Assembly: GCF_014069875.1 (NCBI RefSeq)
Contig: NZ_CP059676.1
Coordinates: 434,001 to 498,000, forward strand
From: Flaviflexus equikiangi
GTDB lineage: Bacteria; Actinomycetota; Actinomycetes; Actinomycetales; Actinomycetaceae
Direction of reading: 5' to 3'
DNA length: 64,000 nt
A model generated the notes under the pieces. The model was not told where the DNA came from. It made no database searches and saw nothing but the letters and a program-made list of their open reading frames with translations. How positions within the stretch are numbered: the stretch's first letter is position 1; each line of letters starts with the position of its first letter. Shown here one piece after another: positions 51,585 to 61,621 of this stretch. The translations under genes and the position numbers were made by a program.

Positions 51585-51941
51585 GGGCCTGCGAGGCGCG
51601 ATGACGCCGAGCAAGGATTGCCCATAGCGTCCACATCGTGGGACGACGTGACCATGGGCAATCCTCGGTCGAGGAGGCTCGCACGGTCAGCGGTGACAAA
51701 TAGTGTGGTTTTGTACGATTTGACCACCGTTTGGCGCACTCTCATCATTTGTAACAAACTGATAAAAGAATGGCGCGACTCGGACAATAGGTTCGACAGC
51801 CAGGGGCGCCTATGTATACTGCAGTGACTTAACACGACAGGGTCTCGGCCTTGTCGAATAAGCCAATCCGCATCACGCGGTTCCTCTCGGGGGCTCGGGT
51901 GCGGCGGAGTTAATCACTTAATCAAGATTAAAGGTGACACA
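51585..51941 (+). promoter_or_regulatory. Intergenic region before the oligopeptide operon
   Basis: The first part holds a terminator hairpin at 51614-51665. The remainder is AT-richer than its surroundings and carries promoter-like elements, including TATACT near 51816 and TTGACC near 51720, suiting a strong promoter for the highly codon-biased operon. No gene is seen. The last 100 bases form the leader of the binding-protein gene. Confidence 0.5.
51614..51665 (+). terminator. Terminator hairpin after the M18 peptidase
   Basis: AGGATTGCCCAT (51614-51625) and ATGGGCAATCCT (51654-51665) are perfect 12-bp arms, with a smaller CGTCC/GGACG stem in the loop. It separates the M18 gene from the peptide ABC operon. 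Confidence 0.7.
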
Positions 51942-53738
51942 GTGAAGCGTAGAAATTCATACTCGCTTGTCGCTGCGACAGCCGCTGTAGCATTGGTGCT
52001 CAGCGCTTGTTCCACGAGCAGCGATGAAGAAGAGACCACAGGCGCAACCGGCGGCGAAACGACCACCGGCGCGGACGAATCTGAAGGCTCGGACGGCCCC
52101 GACGGCGTCGTTTCCTTCACGACCGGTGCAGACGAGTACAACGGTTACAACGGTGTCCTCTCGAGCACCTACTCGACCGGCAACTCCGTCATCAACGACC
52201 GTATGGGCGTGGGCTTCGGCTACTTCAACGCGAACGGCGAATGGCAGAACGGCACGGATCTCGGCTCCTACGAGATGATTTCCGAGGATCCGCTGACGGT
52301 CGAATACACCATCAACGAAGAGGCCGTCTATCAGGGTGGCACCCCGATCACCTGTGAGGACTACTACTTCGACTGGATCTCCCAGAACCCGCAGTGGATC
52401 CAGGACGCGAACGGCGGCGAAATCCTCTTCGACCACGTGTCCGATCCCGGCTCCTACGCCCTCGGCGTGCCGGCTGGCCCCGAGTGTGAGGCTGGCGCGA
52501 AGTCCTTCACCATCGAATACAGCGCACCGAACCCCGACTGGGAACTCGTCGTTGCCGGCGCCCTCCCGTCGCACGTCATGGCTGAGAAGGTCGGCATGAC
52601 GAAGGAAGAGCTCTTCGAAGCTCTCAAGAACGAAGACTTCGAGGTTGTCCAGGAAGTTGCTGACAACTGGAACAACTGGTACTCCCCGAACCCGGGCGAG
52701 CTCCAGCCGATCGAAGAGGTTCCCTCTTACGGTCCCTTCACCTACCTTGAAGGTGGCTGGGAGCCCGGCCAGTACATCACTCTCGTCCCGAACCCGGACT
52801 GGTGGGGCGAAGCCCCCGGCGTTGAGGAACTCGTGTTCCGTTTCATCGCCCCCGAAGGCCAGCTCCAGGCACTCGACAACCAGGACGTCAACGTCATCGA
52901 GCCACAGGGCACCCAGGACGCACTCGACACCCTCGAGGCCATGTCCGGCGTGACCGTCCTGACCGGCCCCACGCTGATCTGGGAGCACCTCGACTTCAAC
53001 TTCGCTGAAGGCTCCGTCTTCTCCGACGCAAACGGCGGCCTCGAGCTCCGTGAAGCATTCGCGTACTGCGCACCCCGTGAAGAAATCGTTGAGAAGCTCG
53101 TTCGTCCCCTCGACGAGACCACTGAGGTCATGAACCTCCGCGAGTTCTTCCCGACCGATGCAGATTACGACACCGTTCTCGCCGAGGCCTACGACGGCCG
53201 CTACGACGAGGTCGACATCGAGAAGGCGACCGAGCTCGTCGCCGCTTCCGGCGTCGAGAACCCGACTGTCCGCATCGGCTACTCCGCACCGAACCAGCGT
53301 CGCGCTGACACGGTCGCCCTCATCCAGTCCTCCTGTGCACAGGCCGGCATCACCGTTGAAGACATCGGCTCCGCCGACTTCTTCGCACCGGGTGGCGCGC
53401 TTGACACCGGTAACTACGACGTTGCCCTCTTCGCATGGTCCGGCTCCGGCCAGGTCGTCTCGGGCCGCAACATCTACCACTCGGAAGGTCAGCAGAACTA
53501 CCACGGCTGGTCGAACGAGACCGTCGACGCCGAATGGGACAAGATCCTCGGCTCCCTCGACCCCGAGGTCTGGCTTGAGTCCAAGACCATCATCGAGACC
53601 GAGATCTGGAACGACCTCTTCGGTCTGCCCATCTACGCCCACCCCGGCATTGTTGCCCACACCGAAGGACTCCAGAACGTTGAGCGCAACGTGACCCAGT
53701 CCGGTGTTGTGTGGAACGCCGAAAAGTGGACCTGGTAG
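51942..53738 (+). CDS. Oligopeptide-type ABC transporter substrate-binding lipoprotein
   Basis: This 598-residue secreted lipoprotein (lipobox LSAC, C23) of the SBP_bac_5 family delivers peptides or related ligands to the permease below. After an acidic linker it has the two-lobe cluster 5 fold; NWYSPNPGELQPIEEVPSYG, ALDNQDVNVIEPQ and ESSKTIIETEIW-like VWLESKTIIETEIWNDLFG mark it. In Actinobacteria this position beside typA is often held by LpqW-like proteins, so a regulatory role is also possible. Codon use is very strongly biased to C-ending codons, suggesting high expression. GTG 51942. A strong terminator follows. Confidence 0.92.
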   Translation: MKRRNSYSLVAATAAVALVLSACSTSSDEEETTGATGGETTTGADESEGSDGPDGVVSFTTGADEYNGYNGVLSSTYSTGNSVINDRMGVGFGYFNANGEWQNGTDLGSYEMISEDPLTVEYTINEEAVYQGGTPITCEDYYFDWISQNPQWIQDANGGEILFDHVSDPGSYALGVPAGPECEAGAKSFTIEYSAPNPDWELVVAGALPSHVMAEKVGMTKEELFEALKNEDFEVVQEVADNWNNWYSPNPGELQPIEEVPSYGPFTYLEGGWEPGQYITLVPNPDWWGEAPGVEELVFRFIAPEGQLQALDNQDVNVIEPQGTQDALDTLEAMSGVTVLTGPTLIWEHLDFNFAEGSVFSDANGGLELREAFAYCAPREEIVEKLVRPLDETTEVMNLREFFPTDADYDTVLAEAYDGRYDEVDIEKATELVAASGVENPTVRIGYSAPNQRRADTVALIQSSCAQAGITVEDIGSADFFAPGGALDTGNYDVALFAWSGSGQVVSGRNIYHSEGQQNYHGWSNETVDAEWDKILGSLDPEVWLESKTIIETEIWNDLFGLPIYAHPGIVAHTEGLQNVERNVTQSGVVWNAEKWTW

Positions 53739-53770
53739 GAACTCCGATTTCTGCTGAATCCAAGTAGGAG

Positions 53771-53823
53771 CCGCGTAGCGGCGGGAACGGTTTAACGCCG
53801 GACCCCCGCCGCTACGCGGTTTT
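53771..53823 (+). terminator. Intra-operon terminator after the binding protein
   Basis: A perfect 15-bp G/C-rich stem (53771-53785 with 53805-53819) is followed by TTTTCC. It sits between the binding-protein gene and the first permease gene, which would let the binding protein be made in excess by partial read-through. Confidence 0.85.
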
Positions 53824-54004
53824 CCATTGGACATCATCACCCGAGGCGGTGAGCGGTGCAGCGGCCGATAATTTCATGATTCGGGAAAACTGCACCTAGA
53901 ATGCCTAATGTGTGCTCTGAGGCCACCCATCTCAACGTACTTGGCGCGGGCGGGCTAGCTGCCGAAAAGCTATAGGACACACCTTCCAGAAAGAAGTACG
54001 CGAC

Positions 54005-55531
54005 GTGTTCAAATTTGTATTAAAAAGAATCGGCATATCCCTGATGATTCTTTTTTTCGCATCGTTCCTGGTCTACGGACTTACCGTCCACTCCGGCGAC
54101 CCCCTGCAAGATCTGCGCGAACAGAATGATCAGAACCGCCAGAACCGCATCGACCAGCGCATCGCGCAGATGCGACTCAACGACCCGTGGATAGTCCGCT
54201 ACTGGGACTGGCTCCGAGGCATCTTGGGATGTGCGCGCCTGCAGTGCGACTTCGGCTCGAACCGCTCCGGCCAGGACGTCAATAATCTTCTTGCGAATGC
54301 TGCCGAGTCCACGATTCGTCTCGTCCTTCTCGCAACGATTCTCGGCATTATCGTCGGCGTCTTCTTCGGCGTCATGGCAGCGATCCGCCAGTACTCCGGC
54401 TTCGACTACGCCGTGACGGCCATCGCCTTCGTCTTCTACTCGCTGCCCGCCTTCGTCTTCGCCGTTCTCCTCAAGGAGTTCGGTGCGATCCGATTCAACA
54501 ACTGGTTAGCGGCTCCAACCTTTAACCTCATATTTATCGCCATAGTCGCAGGACTCTTCGCGCTCTTCTGTCAGGCGATCATCGCCGGAGAGGCACGCAA
54601 GCGGCTCATCGTTGCCGCCGCAGCGTTCCTCGGCTCCGCGGGACTTCTCCAGATCATCGACGTGACCGACTGGGCGCGCAACCCGATTGCCGGCCTGTGG
54701 ATGGAAATCGTCATGGGCATCGCCGCCGCAGTGCTCTTCACTGCCCTCCTCGCGAGCCTGTCGAACAAGCGCGCAATCCTCAGCACCCTCGGTTCCGCTG
54801 CGGCCATGATCCTCCTCATCGTCGTCTTCTCGTCGCAGCTCGAGGATCCGACGTGGACCTTCCTCGGCCTGATGCTTCTCGCTGGCATCGTCCTCGCCGT
54901 TGCGATCAGCCTGACGTTTGGCGGCTACGCCAAGCGGTCGATCATGTGGGCAAGCGTGTGGACGGTCATATCGATCAACTTCGCCGTTCTCGTCGACTAC
55001 CTTGCCCGTCACTGGGCGGATTACTACGAGCTGGTTCGCGGCCGTCCCATTTCGACGATCGGTTCGGTGTCACCGAACTTCCGCGGTGCCGATGACTTCT
55101 GGCTTTCGCTCATGGACACGACGACGCACCTCATACTGCCGACCCTGTCCCTGACGCTCATGTCGGTGGCCTCCTACACGCGGTACACCAGGTCGTCGAT
55201 GCTCGAGGTTCTCGGTCAGGACTACGTTCGCACCGCTCGCGCCAAAGGCCTGCCCGAGCACACCGTGATGACACGTCACGCCTTCCGCAACGCGCTCCTC
55301 CCCATCACCACGATTGTTGCCTTCGACTTCGCCTCCCTCATCGGCGGCGCCGTGATCACCGAGAAGGTGTTCGGCTGGAAGGGCATGGGTGAGCTGTTCG
55401 AAACGGCTCTGAAGAACGTCGACCCAGACCCTGTCATGGCCTTCTTCATGGTGACGGGTGGTATTGCGGTGCTCATGAATATGCTTGCCGACATCATGTA
55501 CGCGTACATCGACCCCAGGATCAGACGGTGA
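54005..55531 (+). CDS. ABC transporter permease, OppB-like, with extra membrane insert
   Basis: This 508-residue permease has the N-terminal OppB/DppB block (KRIGISLMILFFASFLVYGL) and, near 395-430, the EAA loop VLGQDYVRTARAKGLPEHTV that docks the ATPase, followed by GGAVITEKVFGWKGMGEL. It is about 180 residues longer than E. coli OppB: residues about 170-345 form an inserted hydrophobic region with several extra helices between the two conserved halves. Similar long permeases occur in Actinobacteria. GTG 54005; AGAAAGAAG upstream. Second gene of the operon. Confidence 0.92.
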   Translation: MFKFVLKRIGISLMILFFASFLVYGLTVHSGDPLQDLREQNDQNRQNRIDQRIAQMRLNDPWIVRYWDWLRGILGCARLQCDFGSNRSGQDVNNLLANAAESTIRLVLLATILGIIVGVFFGVMAAIRQYSGFDYAVTAIAFVFYSLPAFVFAVLLKEFGAIRFNNWLAAPTFNLIFIAIVAGLFALFCQAIIAGEARKRLIVAAAAFLGSAGLLQIIDVTDWARNPIAGLWMEIVMGIAAAVLFTALLASLSNKRAILSTLGSAAAMILLIVVFSSQLEDPTWTFLGLMLLAGIVLAVAISLTFGGYAKRSIMWASVWTVISINFAVLVDYLARHWADYYELVRGRPISTIGSVSPNFRGADDFWLSLMDTTTHLILPTLSLTLMSVASYTRYTRSSMLEVLGQDYVRTARAKGLPEHTVMTRHAFRNALLPITTIVAFDFASLIGGAVITEKVFGWKGMGELFETALKNVDPDPVMAFFMVTGGIAVLMNMLADIMYAYIDPRIRR

Positions 55532-55574
55532 GTCGCACGATGCTATTTTTTGGATTTCAGAGGAGTGACTCGTA

Positions 55575-56600
55575 ATGGATAACACTGATCCGAAGGCCCA
55601 TATCGCGGCAGTGGGCGACTTCAACGTCGCTGAACTCGACGACGAGGTTTTGGACTCGACGACGAACAAGTCGTACTCGCAGGGTCAGCTCGTCCTGCGC
55701 CGCTTCCTCCGTCATCGCGCCGCGATGATCTCCCTCTTCGTCTTCTCCTTCATCATTCTCCTTGCCTTCACCTCGATCGGTGTCGGCCCCATCCCCGGAT
55801 GGTGGAAGTACGGCTACGAGTCGACGCACCCGATCGTCAACGGCGGCGCACCCACCCTGGGCTGGTTCACTCTCGGTGAGCACCCCATGGGACAGGACAC
55901 CGCAGGCAAGGACTACTTCGCGTTGATCATGCGGGGTACTCAGCGCTCGATCATCATCGCCTTTATCGTCGGCATCGTCTCGACTCTTCTGGGCACCATC
56001 ATCGGTGCGCTCTCGGGCTACCTGCGCGGCTGGGTCGAGACGATCCTCATGCGTCTCACCGACCTCTTCATCGTCATCCCGCTGCTCCTCCTCGCCGCCG
56101 TTGTCGGCCAGCTCGCGAACGAGAGGCTCGGCGGCGGCATCATCATCCTCGCCCTCCTCCTCGGTCTGCTCTCCTGGACCGGTCTTGCCAGGCTCGTCCG
56201 CGGCGAAGTGCTGTCCCTGCGCGAACGCGAGTTCGTCTACTCGGCGCAGGCTCTCGGAGCGTCGACGCCCCGCATCATCATCAAGCACATTCTCCCGAAC
56301 TGCCTCGGTACGATTATCGTCTCCGCGACACTCGCCATCGCCTCGGCGATCCTCCTCGAGACCTCGCTGTCGTTCCTCGGCTTCGGCGTGAAGTCCCCCG
56401 ACACGTCTCTTGGTCTGCTGATCTCGCAGTACCAGCAGAAGTTCTCCAGCCAGCCGTGGCTGTTCTACTGGCCCGCAGGTTTCATCCTTGCGATCGCTCT
56501 CTCCGTCAACTTCATCGGCGACGGCCTCCGCGACGCCTTCGACCCCCGCCAGAAGGGCATGGGCAAGAAGATTAAGAAAGCTAAGAAGGTTCAGGCATGA
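55575..56600 (+). CDS. ABC transporter permease, OppC-like
   Basis: This 341-residue inner-membrane permease has six helices. The N-terminal region matches the OppC_N domain (SQGQLVLRRFLRHRAAMISL), and the transport domain carries the EAA motif FVYSAQALGASTPRIIIKHI and LLETSLSFLGFGVKSPDTSL. It pairs with the OppB-like protein to form the pore. AGAGGAG precedes ATG 55575. Its stop overlaps the ATPase start as ATGA, so these are cotranslated. Codon bias is extreme, like that of its neighbours. Confidence 0.95.
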   Translation: MDNTDPKAHIAAVGDFNVAELDDEVLDSTTNKSYSQGQLVLRRFLRHRAAMISLFVFSFIILLAFTSIGVGPIPGWWKYGYESTHPIVNGGAPTLGWFTLGEHPMGQDTAGKDYFALIMRGTQRSIIIAFIVGIVSTLLGTIIGALSGYLRGWVETILMRLTDLFIVIPLLLLAAVVGQLANERLGGGIIILALLLGLLSWTGLARLVRGEVLSLREREFVYSAQALGASTPRIIIKHILPNCLGTIIVSATLAIASAILLETSLSFLGFGVKSPDTSLGLLISQYQQKFSSQPWLFYWPAGFILAIALSVNFIGDGLRDAFDPRQKGMGKKIKKAKKVQA

Positions 56601-58375
56601 TCTTCGGTAAGAAGAAGTCCGACACGGACGTAACATCAACGAAGCCCACGGGTCGCAAGGACATTGTCAAGGTCCACGAGAAGACCGACGCCCCTGTGCT
56701 GTCCTTCAACGACCTCGACGTGCAGTTCCGCACGGAGTTCGGACGCGTCCACGCCGTTCGTGGCGTCGACATCGACATCCACCCCGGTGAAGTCGTCGCC
56801 CTCGTCGGCGAGTCAGGCTCGGGCAAGTCCGTCACCTCCATGTCAGCTCTCGGCCTGCTCCCCAACAACTCGAACGTTGAAGGCGAGATCACGGTCGCGG
56901 GCCACGCAGTCCGCTCGATGTCGGCCCGCGGTTGGCGTCGCCTGCGCGGCGGAGACATCGCCATGGTGTTCCAGGAGCCGATGACGGCGCTCAACCCGGT
57001 GCTGACGATCGGTATGCAGATCACGGAGGCGCTCGAGCTTCACGAGATCGCCTACGGCAGCGCCGCTGAGGCCCGTGCCGTGGAGCTGCTCCGCATGGTC
57101 GGCATCGACAACCCCGAGGAGCGCATCCACCAGTACCCGCACGAGCTGTCCGGTGGCCAGCGCCAGCGCGTCGTCATCGCGATCGCGATCTCCTGCAACC
57201 CTGCGGTGATCGTGGCCGACGAGCCCACGACGGCTCTCGATGTGACCGTCCAGGCCGATATCCTCGACCTGCTGCGGTCTCTCAAGGACAAGCTCAACAC
57301 TGGCATCCTCCTCATCACTCACTCGATGGGCGTCGTGGCTGACATGGCGGACCGCGTCCATGTCATGTTCCGCGGCAACATCGTCGAGTCCGGCACTGTC
57401 TCCGAGGTCCTCAACGAGGCGAAGCATCCCTACACGCAGCGCCTGCTGAAGGCTGTTCCCCACCTCGGCCAGGGGCGTGCACAGTTCGGACTGAAGGAAC
57501 TCTCCGGCAGCACCCTCGATATCTCCAAGACTGTCCTCGATGTCAAGGATCTCATCGTCGAGTACGAGGTGTGGGGCAAGGAACCGTTCCGGGCTGTCGA
57601 CGTCGTCTCCTTCGATGTTGCCGAGCGTGAGATCGTCGGGCTTGTGGGCGAATCCGGCTCGGGCAAGTCGACGATCGGCAAGTGCATCCTCGGCCTCCAG
57701 CCCGCTGCGGGTGGCGAGGTGAAGCTGTTCGGCGAGAACATGATCGGCCGGAACAAGGAAGAGCAGAAGGCTGTCCGCAAGGATATCGGCGTGATCTTCC
57801 AGGACCCTGCCGCGTCATTGAACCCGCGCTTCCCCGTCGGCGACTGCATTGCCGAACCGCTCGTCGTCCACAAGGTCGGCTCCAAGAAGGAACAGCGGGA
57901 CCGCGTCTACGAACTCCTCGACGCCGTCCAGCTGCCGCGATCGACCTATAACCGGTTCCCGCACGAGCTCTCGGGCGGCCAGCGTCAACGCGTGTGTATT
58001 GCACGCGCACTGGCACTCAACCCGTCGCTTCTCATCGCCGATGAGCCGACGTCGGCCCTCGACGTGTCCGTCCAGGCCACGGTGCTGCGCATGCTGGCCG
58101 AGCTTCAGGACGAGTTCGGGTTCGCCTGCCTCTTCATCTCCCACGATCTCGCTGTCGTCGACCTCATGGCGAACCGTGTGGTCGTGCTCCAGAACGGCAA
58201 GGTTGTGGAACAGGGCCTGTGTGCCGATGTGCTCCACGATCCGAAGGAAGAGTACACGAAGCGTCTCATCGCGGCCGCGCCGGTTCCCGAACCGGGCGAG
58301 CAGAAGCGTCGTCGCGAAGAGCGCCACGCGCTGCTGCGCGAGTTCGGCGAAGAGATCTCCGAGCTGAAGATCTGA
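56597..58375 (+). CDS. Fused OppD-OppF-type ABC transporter ATPase
   Basis: This 592-residue protein holds two nucleotide-binding domains in one chain. Walker A motifs: G71-S78 (GESGSGKS) and G351-S358 (identical sequence). Each domain has an LSGGQRQR signature, Walker B (VIVADEPTTALD; LLIADEPTSALD) and switch histidine (LITHSMGVV; FISHDLAVV). Each ends with an oligopeptide-binding C-terminal extension (HPYTQRLLKAVP; EEYTKRLIAAAP). The fusion supplies both ATPases of the transporter, replacing separate OppD and OppF. It overlaps the OppC-like stop (ATGA) and ends the operon at a 20-bp hairpin. Confidence 0.96.
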   Translation: MIFGKKKSDTDVTSTKPTGRKDIVKVHEKTDAPVLSFNDLDVQFRTEFGRVHAVRGVDIDIHPGEVVALVGESGSGKSVTSMSALGLLPNNSNVEGEITVAGHAVRSMSARGWRRLRGGDIAMVFQEPMTALNPVLTIGMQITEALELHEIAYGSAAEARAVELLRMVGIDNPEERIHQYPHELSGGQRQRVVIAIAISCNPAVIVADEPTTALDVTVQADILDLLRSLKDKLNTGILLITHSMGVVADMADRVHVMFRGNIVESGTVSEVLNEAKHPYTQRLLKAVPHLGQGRAQFGLKELSGSTLDISKTVLDVKDLIVEYEVWGKEPFRAVDVVSFDVAEREIVGLVGESGSGKSTIGKCILGLQPAAGGEVKLFGENMIGRNKEEQKAVRKDIGVIFQDPAASLNPRFPVGDCIAEPLVVHKVGSKKEQRDRVYELLDAVQLPRSTYNRFPHELSGGQRQRVCIARALALNPSLLIADEPTSALDVSVQATVLRMLAELQDEFGFACLFISHDLAVVDLMANRVVVLQNGKVVEQGLCADVLHDPKEEYTKRLIAAAPVPEPGEQKRRREERHALLREFGEEISELKI

Positions 58376-58383
58376 CAGCGTCA

Positions 58384-58432
58384 CGATAGAGGGGGCATGG
58401 ACCAACGGTCCATGCCCCCTCTATCGTTGTCT
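58384..58432. terminator. 20-bp perfect hairpin, bidirectional terminator
   Basis: Arms 58384-58403 and 58407-58426 are fully complementary with a three-base loop (AAC), followed by TTGTCT. It lies between the converging ABC ATPase and PH-domain genes and is one of the strongest terminators in the window. Confidence 0.9.
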
Positions 58433-58436
58433 CGAT

Positions 58437-59054
58437 CTAGATGATGGCCTGAATGCCGATGATGATGAGGGCGATGCCGATCAATGCGATGGCGACCCTC
58501 ATCGGGTTCACGGTCTTCGTGCGGGGCCGGTGAGGAGAGGTTCGGGAGAACTCTTTCGCCATGCGGGTGATGAGAGAGCTTGCCTCGTTGAGTGATGGCT
58601 GAAGGTTGTACTGGCCGGACTCGTGGACGGGGATATAGGTCTGTTTCGGCTCGCTCCTGGCGAGCGGGGACGAGGTTGTGAGCATTTTGCGCCCCTGCGT
58701 CAGCCCACCGGTTCCCGGATAGCAGGTGACGGGATCGGATGCGTTCGCAGAGATGATGTTCATGCCGAACCTGGTGTCGAGCTTCTCGAAGTCTCGCCAC
58801 GACAGCACACGGTCCATGAACCAGTTGTGGATGTGAAGACCATCGCGGTCCAGGTAGAGCGTGGGCAGGTAGAAGAAGACGTAGGCGACGAGACCGGCAC
58901 CGAGGGCGATGATGATCGGCGGGAAGAAGCCGTCCGTGTTCGGATCGAGATAGAGCGAAAGCACGAAGAGCGCGATGAAGATGAGTGCGATCACAAACTT
59001 CACGTATTGGCCTGTGGATCGGAGTCGGTAGATCGGTTCAGTCATGGTCACCAT
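58437..59054 (-). CDS. PH-domain (bPH6-like) membrane protein
   Basis: This 205-residue protein has two membrane helices (about 20-37 and 46-66), then a bacterial PH-like domain (DGLHIHNWFMDRVLSWRDFE, FGMNIISANA) and a third helix at the C-terminus. These proteins are widespread in Actinobacteria without known function. The start is uncertain: ATG 59054 and ATG 59045 are both possible and neither has a ribosome site; I used the outer one. It is divergent from typA. Confidence 0.72.
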   Translation of the reverse strand: MVTMTEPIYRLRSTGQYVKFVIALIFIALFVLSLYLDPNTDGFFPPIIIALGAGLVAYVFFYLPTLYLDRDGLHIHNWFMDRVLSWRDFEKLDTRFGMNIISANASDPVTCYPGTGGLTQGRKMLTTSSPLARSEPKQTYIPVHESGQYNLQPSLNEASSLITRMAKEFSRTSPHRPRTKTVNPMRVAIALIGIALIIIGIQAII

Positions 59055-59227
59055 TGTGTCAGGTTCACACCGCAGGGAAGAGCTGCGCCGTCTCACGGCT
59101 GGGAGTTTCCTTGGTGACCTGTCTCGCTCAACCCTGCCATCATTCGGTTTGGCGCGTACGATGTACCGGGACCTGTTTTCGGTCCTGCCCTCGCGCTTCG
59201 CGCCCAGAAAGGAACCGAGCAACGCCG

Positions 59228-61156
59228 GTGAAAGTAACTCGCTCAGATATTCGTAACGTAGCAATTGTGGCCCACGTCGACCACGGTAAGACCACACTCG
59301 TTGATGCCATGCTGTGGCAGTCCGACGTCTTCGACTCCCACGCCTCAGTTGAATCGACCGGTGAGCGTGTCATGGACTCAGGCGACCTGGAACGCGAGAA
59401 GGGCATCACCATTCTCGCGAAGAACACCGCCATCACCTACAAGGGTCCCGCAGCCGCCAAGCACGGCGAGCCCGACGGCATCATCATCAACGTCGTCGAT
59501 ACACCCGGCCACGCCGACTTCGGCGGCGAAGTCGAACGCGCACTCTCGATGGTCGATGGTGTCGTTCTTCTCGTCGACGCGTCAGAGGGCCCGCTTCCGC
59601 AGACACGTTTCGTGCTACGCAAGGCTCTCGCTGGCAGGCTCCCCGTCATCGTTGTCGTCAACAAGGTTGACCGTCCCGATTCCCGCATCGAGGCCGTCGT
59701 GTCCGAGACGACGGATCTGCTTCTCAATCTCGCCTCCGACTTGGAGGGCGATATCGATGAGACGGTTGACATCGACGCCATTCTCGACGTGCCGGTCATC
59801 TATGCCTCCGGCAAGGCCGGACTGGCCTCCGTCGAGCAGCCCGAGGACGGCACACTTCCGGATTCGAGCGACCTCGAACCGCTCTTCGACGCGATCCTCA
59901 CGAACATCCCCGCCCCCACGTATGACGACGAGGCACCGGTTGCCGCCCAGGTGACGAACCTCGACGCATCCCCGTTCCTCGGCAGGCTTGCCCTCATCCG
60001 CGTCCATTCCGGCGTGATCCGCAAGGGCCAGACGCTGGGATGGCGGAAGATGGACGGGACGATGAAGTCGGCGAAGATCTCGGAGCTTCTCCGCACCGTC
60101 GGCCTTGAGCGCGTCCCTGACACTGAGGCGGGCCCGGGCGACATCGTCGCCATCGCCGGTATTCCCGACATCACGATCGGCGACTCGCTCGTCGACATGG
60201 AGAACCCGATCGACCTTCCCGAGATCCACGTCGATGAGCCCGCCATCTCCCTCACCATCGGTATCAACACGTCCCCTCTCGCAGGCAAGGTGAAGGGCCA
60301 CAAGCTCACAGCCCGCCAGGTCAAGGACCGTCTCGATCGCGAGCTCGTCGGAAACGTGTCCCTCCGCATCCTCCCCACCGATCGTCCCGACGCGTGGGAG
60401 GTTCAGGGCAGGGGCGAGCTCGCGCTCGCCATCCTCGTCGAGCAGATGAGGCGCGAAGGATTCGAACTGACGGTCGGCAAGCCGCAGGTTGTGACGAAGC
60501 TGGACGAGAACGGCAAGGTTCTCGAGCCCTACGAGCACATGACGATCGACGTCCCCGAGGAGCATCTCGGCGCCGTCACGCAGCTCATGGCTGGTCGCAA
60601 GGGCCGCATGACGACGATGACGAACCACGGCACGGGCTGGGTGCGCATGGAGTACACGATCCCGTCCCGCGGCCTCATCGGCTTCCGCACGCACTTCCTC
60701 ACGGAGACTCGCGGCACCGGCATCGGCTCCTCCCTGTTCGCAGGCTACGACGCGTGGGCAGGTGAGATCGAGTCCCGGATCACCGGTTCCCTCATCGCCG
60801 ACCGTCAGGGCGCCGTCACCCCGTTCTCGCTCCTTCGCCTCGAGGACCGAGGCACCTTCTTCGTCGAGCCGACCCAGGAGGTCTATGAGGGCATGGTCGT
60901 GGGCGAGAACCCGCGCGCCGAAGACATGGAGGTGAACGTTGTCAGGGAGAAGGAGCTGACGAACATGCGTGCCGCATCGGCCGATACGTTCGAGACTCTC
61001 GTTCCGCCCCGCAAGCTCACCCTCGAGGAGTCTCTCGAGTTCATCGAAGATGACGAATGCGTCGAGGTCACTCCCGAGACCATCCGCATCCGCAAAGTCG
61101 TCCTCAACGCGCATGATCGTGTTCGCGCCAACCGCAAGCGGGCGCAGGGCAAGTAA
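59228..61156 (+). CDS. typA: Ribosome-associated GTPase TypA/BipA
   Basis: This 642-residue translational GTPase carries G1 AHVDHGKTT (15-23), G2 EREKGITI, G3 [16 protein letters not shown] and G4 VNKVDRP, then domains II, III and V ([40 protein letters not shown]) and the BipA-specific C-terminal domain. It aids 50S assembly and stress or cold adaptation. Start GTG 59228 ([10 protein letters not shown]) fits family N-termini; a longer frame upstream is not coding. The next gene overlaps the stop by one base. Confidence 0.97.
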   Translation: MKVTRSDIRNVAIVAHVDHGKTTLVDAMLWQSDVFDSHASVESTGERVMDSGDLEREKGITILAKNTAITYKGPAAAKHGEPDGIIINVVDTPGHADFGGEVERALSMVDGVVLLVDASEGPLPQTRFVLRKALAGRLPVIVVVNKVDRPDSRIEAVVSETTDLLLNLASDLEGDIDETVDIDAILDVPVIYASGKAGLASVEQPEDGTLPDSSDLEPLFDAILTNIPAPTYDDEAPVAAQVTNLDASPFLGRLALIRVHSGVIRKGQTLGWRKMDGTMKSAKISELLRTVGLERVPDTEAGPGDIVAIAGIPDITIGDSLVDMENPIDLPEIHVDEPAISLTIGINTSPLAGKVKGHKLTARQVKDRLDRELVGNVSLRILPTDRPDAWEVQGRGELALAILVEQMRREGFELTVGKPQVVTKLDENGKVLEPYEHMTIDVPEEHLGAVTQLMAGRKGRMTTMTNHGTGWVRMEYTIPSRGLIGFRTHFLTETRGTGIGSSLFAGYDAWAGEIESRITGSLIADRQGAVTPFSLLRLEDRGTFFVEPTQEVYEGMVVGENPRAEDMEVNVVREKELTNMRAASADTFETLVPPRKLTLEESLEFIEDDECVEVTPETIRIRKVVLNAHDRVRANRKRAQGK

Positions 61157-61554
61157 TGTCGCTGGCAAGATTCGTGCACGGTCCCGAGCAGTCACGCCGC
61201 TCGACCACCCTGATCGCCCTCGCGGGCCTGATCCTCGGTGGTCTGGCGGCGCTTCTCGGGACTGTGACACACTCGGGAGGCATCGACGGCGGACTCACCG
61301 GGATCATCGTTGCCCTCATGACGGTCGGTCTTGGCGCGGCAGCATTCGCCCTACTGGCCGGAATGATGGGATGGGTGGGGTTCAGCATCGGCTTCCTCGC
61401 GACTCTCGGACTGTCCTCCGCCTACTCGGAGGGTGATGCCATCGGCGCACTGTCCGAGAACCTCAGCATGTGGTGGTTCAACGGAACCCCGGCCGCGCTC
61501 ATCATCGGCGGCTTCATCGCCTGGGTGGGATGCACACTGGTTGACCGCGAATAG
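61156..61554 (+). CDS. Small four-helix membrane protein coupled to typA
   Basis: This 132-residue protein has four hydrophobic segments (about 18-37, 46-68, 70-88 and 112-128) and no motif I can name. It starts at ATG 61156, sharing a base with the typA stop (TAATG), so it is translated with typA. In Mycobacterium, a small membrane protein of this size lies next to mshB in the typA-fdxC-dapC region; homology is possible but unproven. Function unknown. Confidence 0.75.
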   Translation: MSLARFVHGPEQSRRSTTLIALAGLILGGLAALLGTVTHSGGIDGGLTGIIVALMTVGLGAAAFALLAGMMGWVGFSIGFLATLGLSSAYSEGDAIGALSENLSMWWFNGTPAALIIGGFIAWVGCTLVDRE

Positions 61555-61621
61555 CGCGCCCCGACACCTCGCGGTCAGCCCGACGGCTAGACTGGCTGAG
61601 TGTCAGTGAGAAGGATGTTTC

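Noticed and set aside
51957-53840. 627-codon open frame on the minus strand opposite the binding-protein gene
   Set aside because: It mirrors the extreme codon bias of the plus-strand gene, has no family motif and no ribosome site; the plus-strand lipoprotein is unambiguous.
59615-61270. 551-codon minus-strand open frame opposite typA
   Set aside because: It is a shadow of typA: no recognised domain, composition driven by the GTPase codons.
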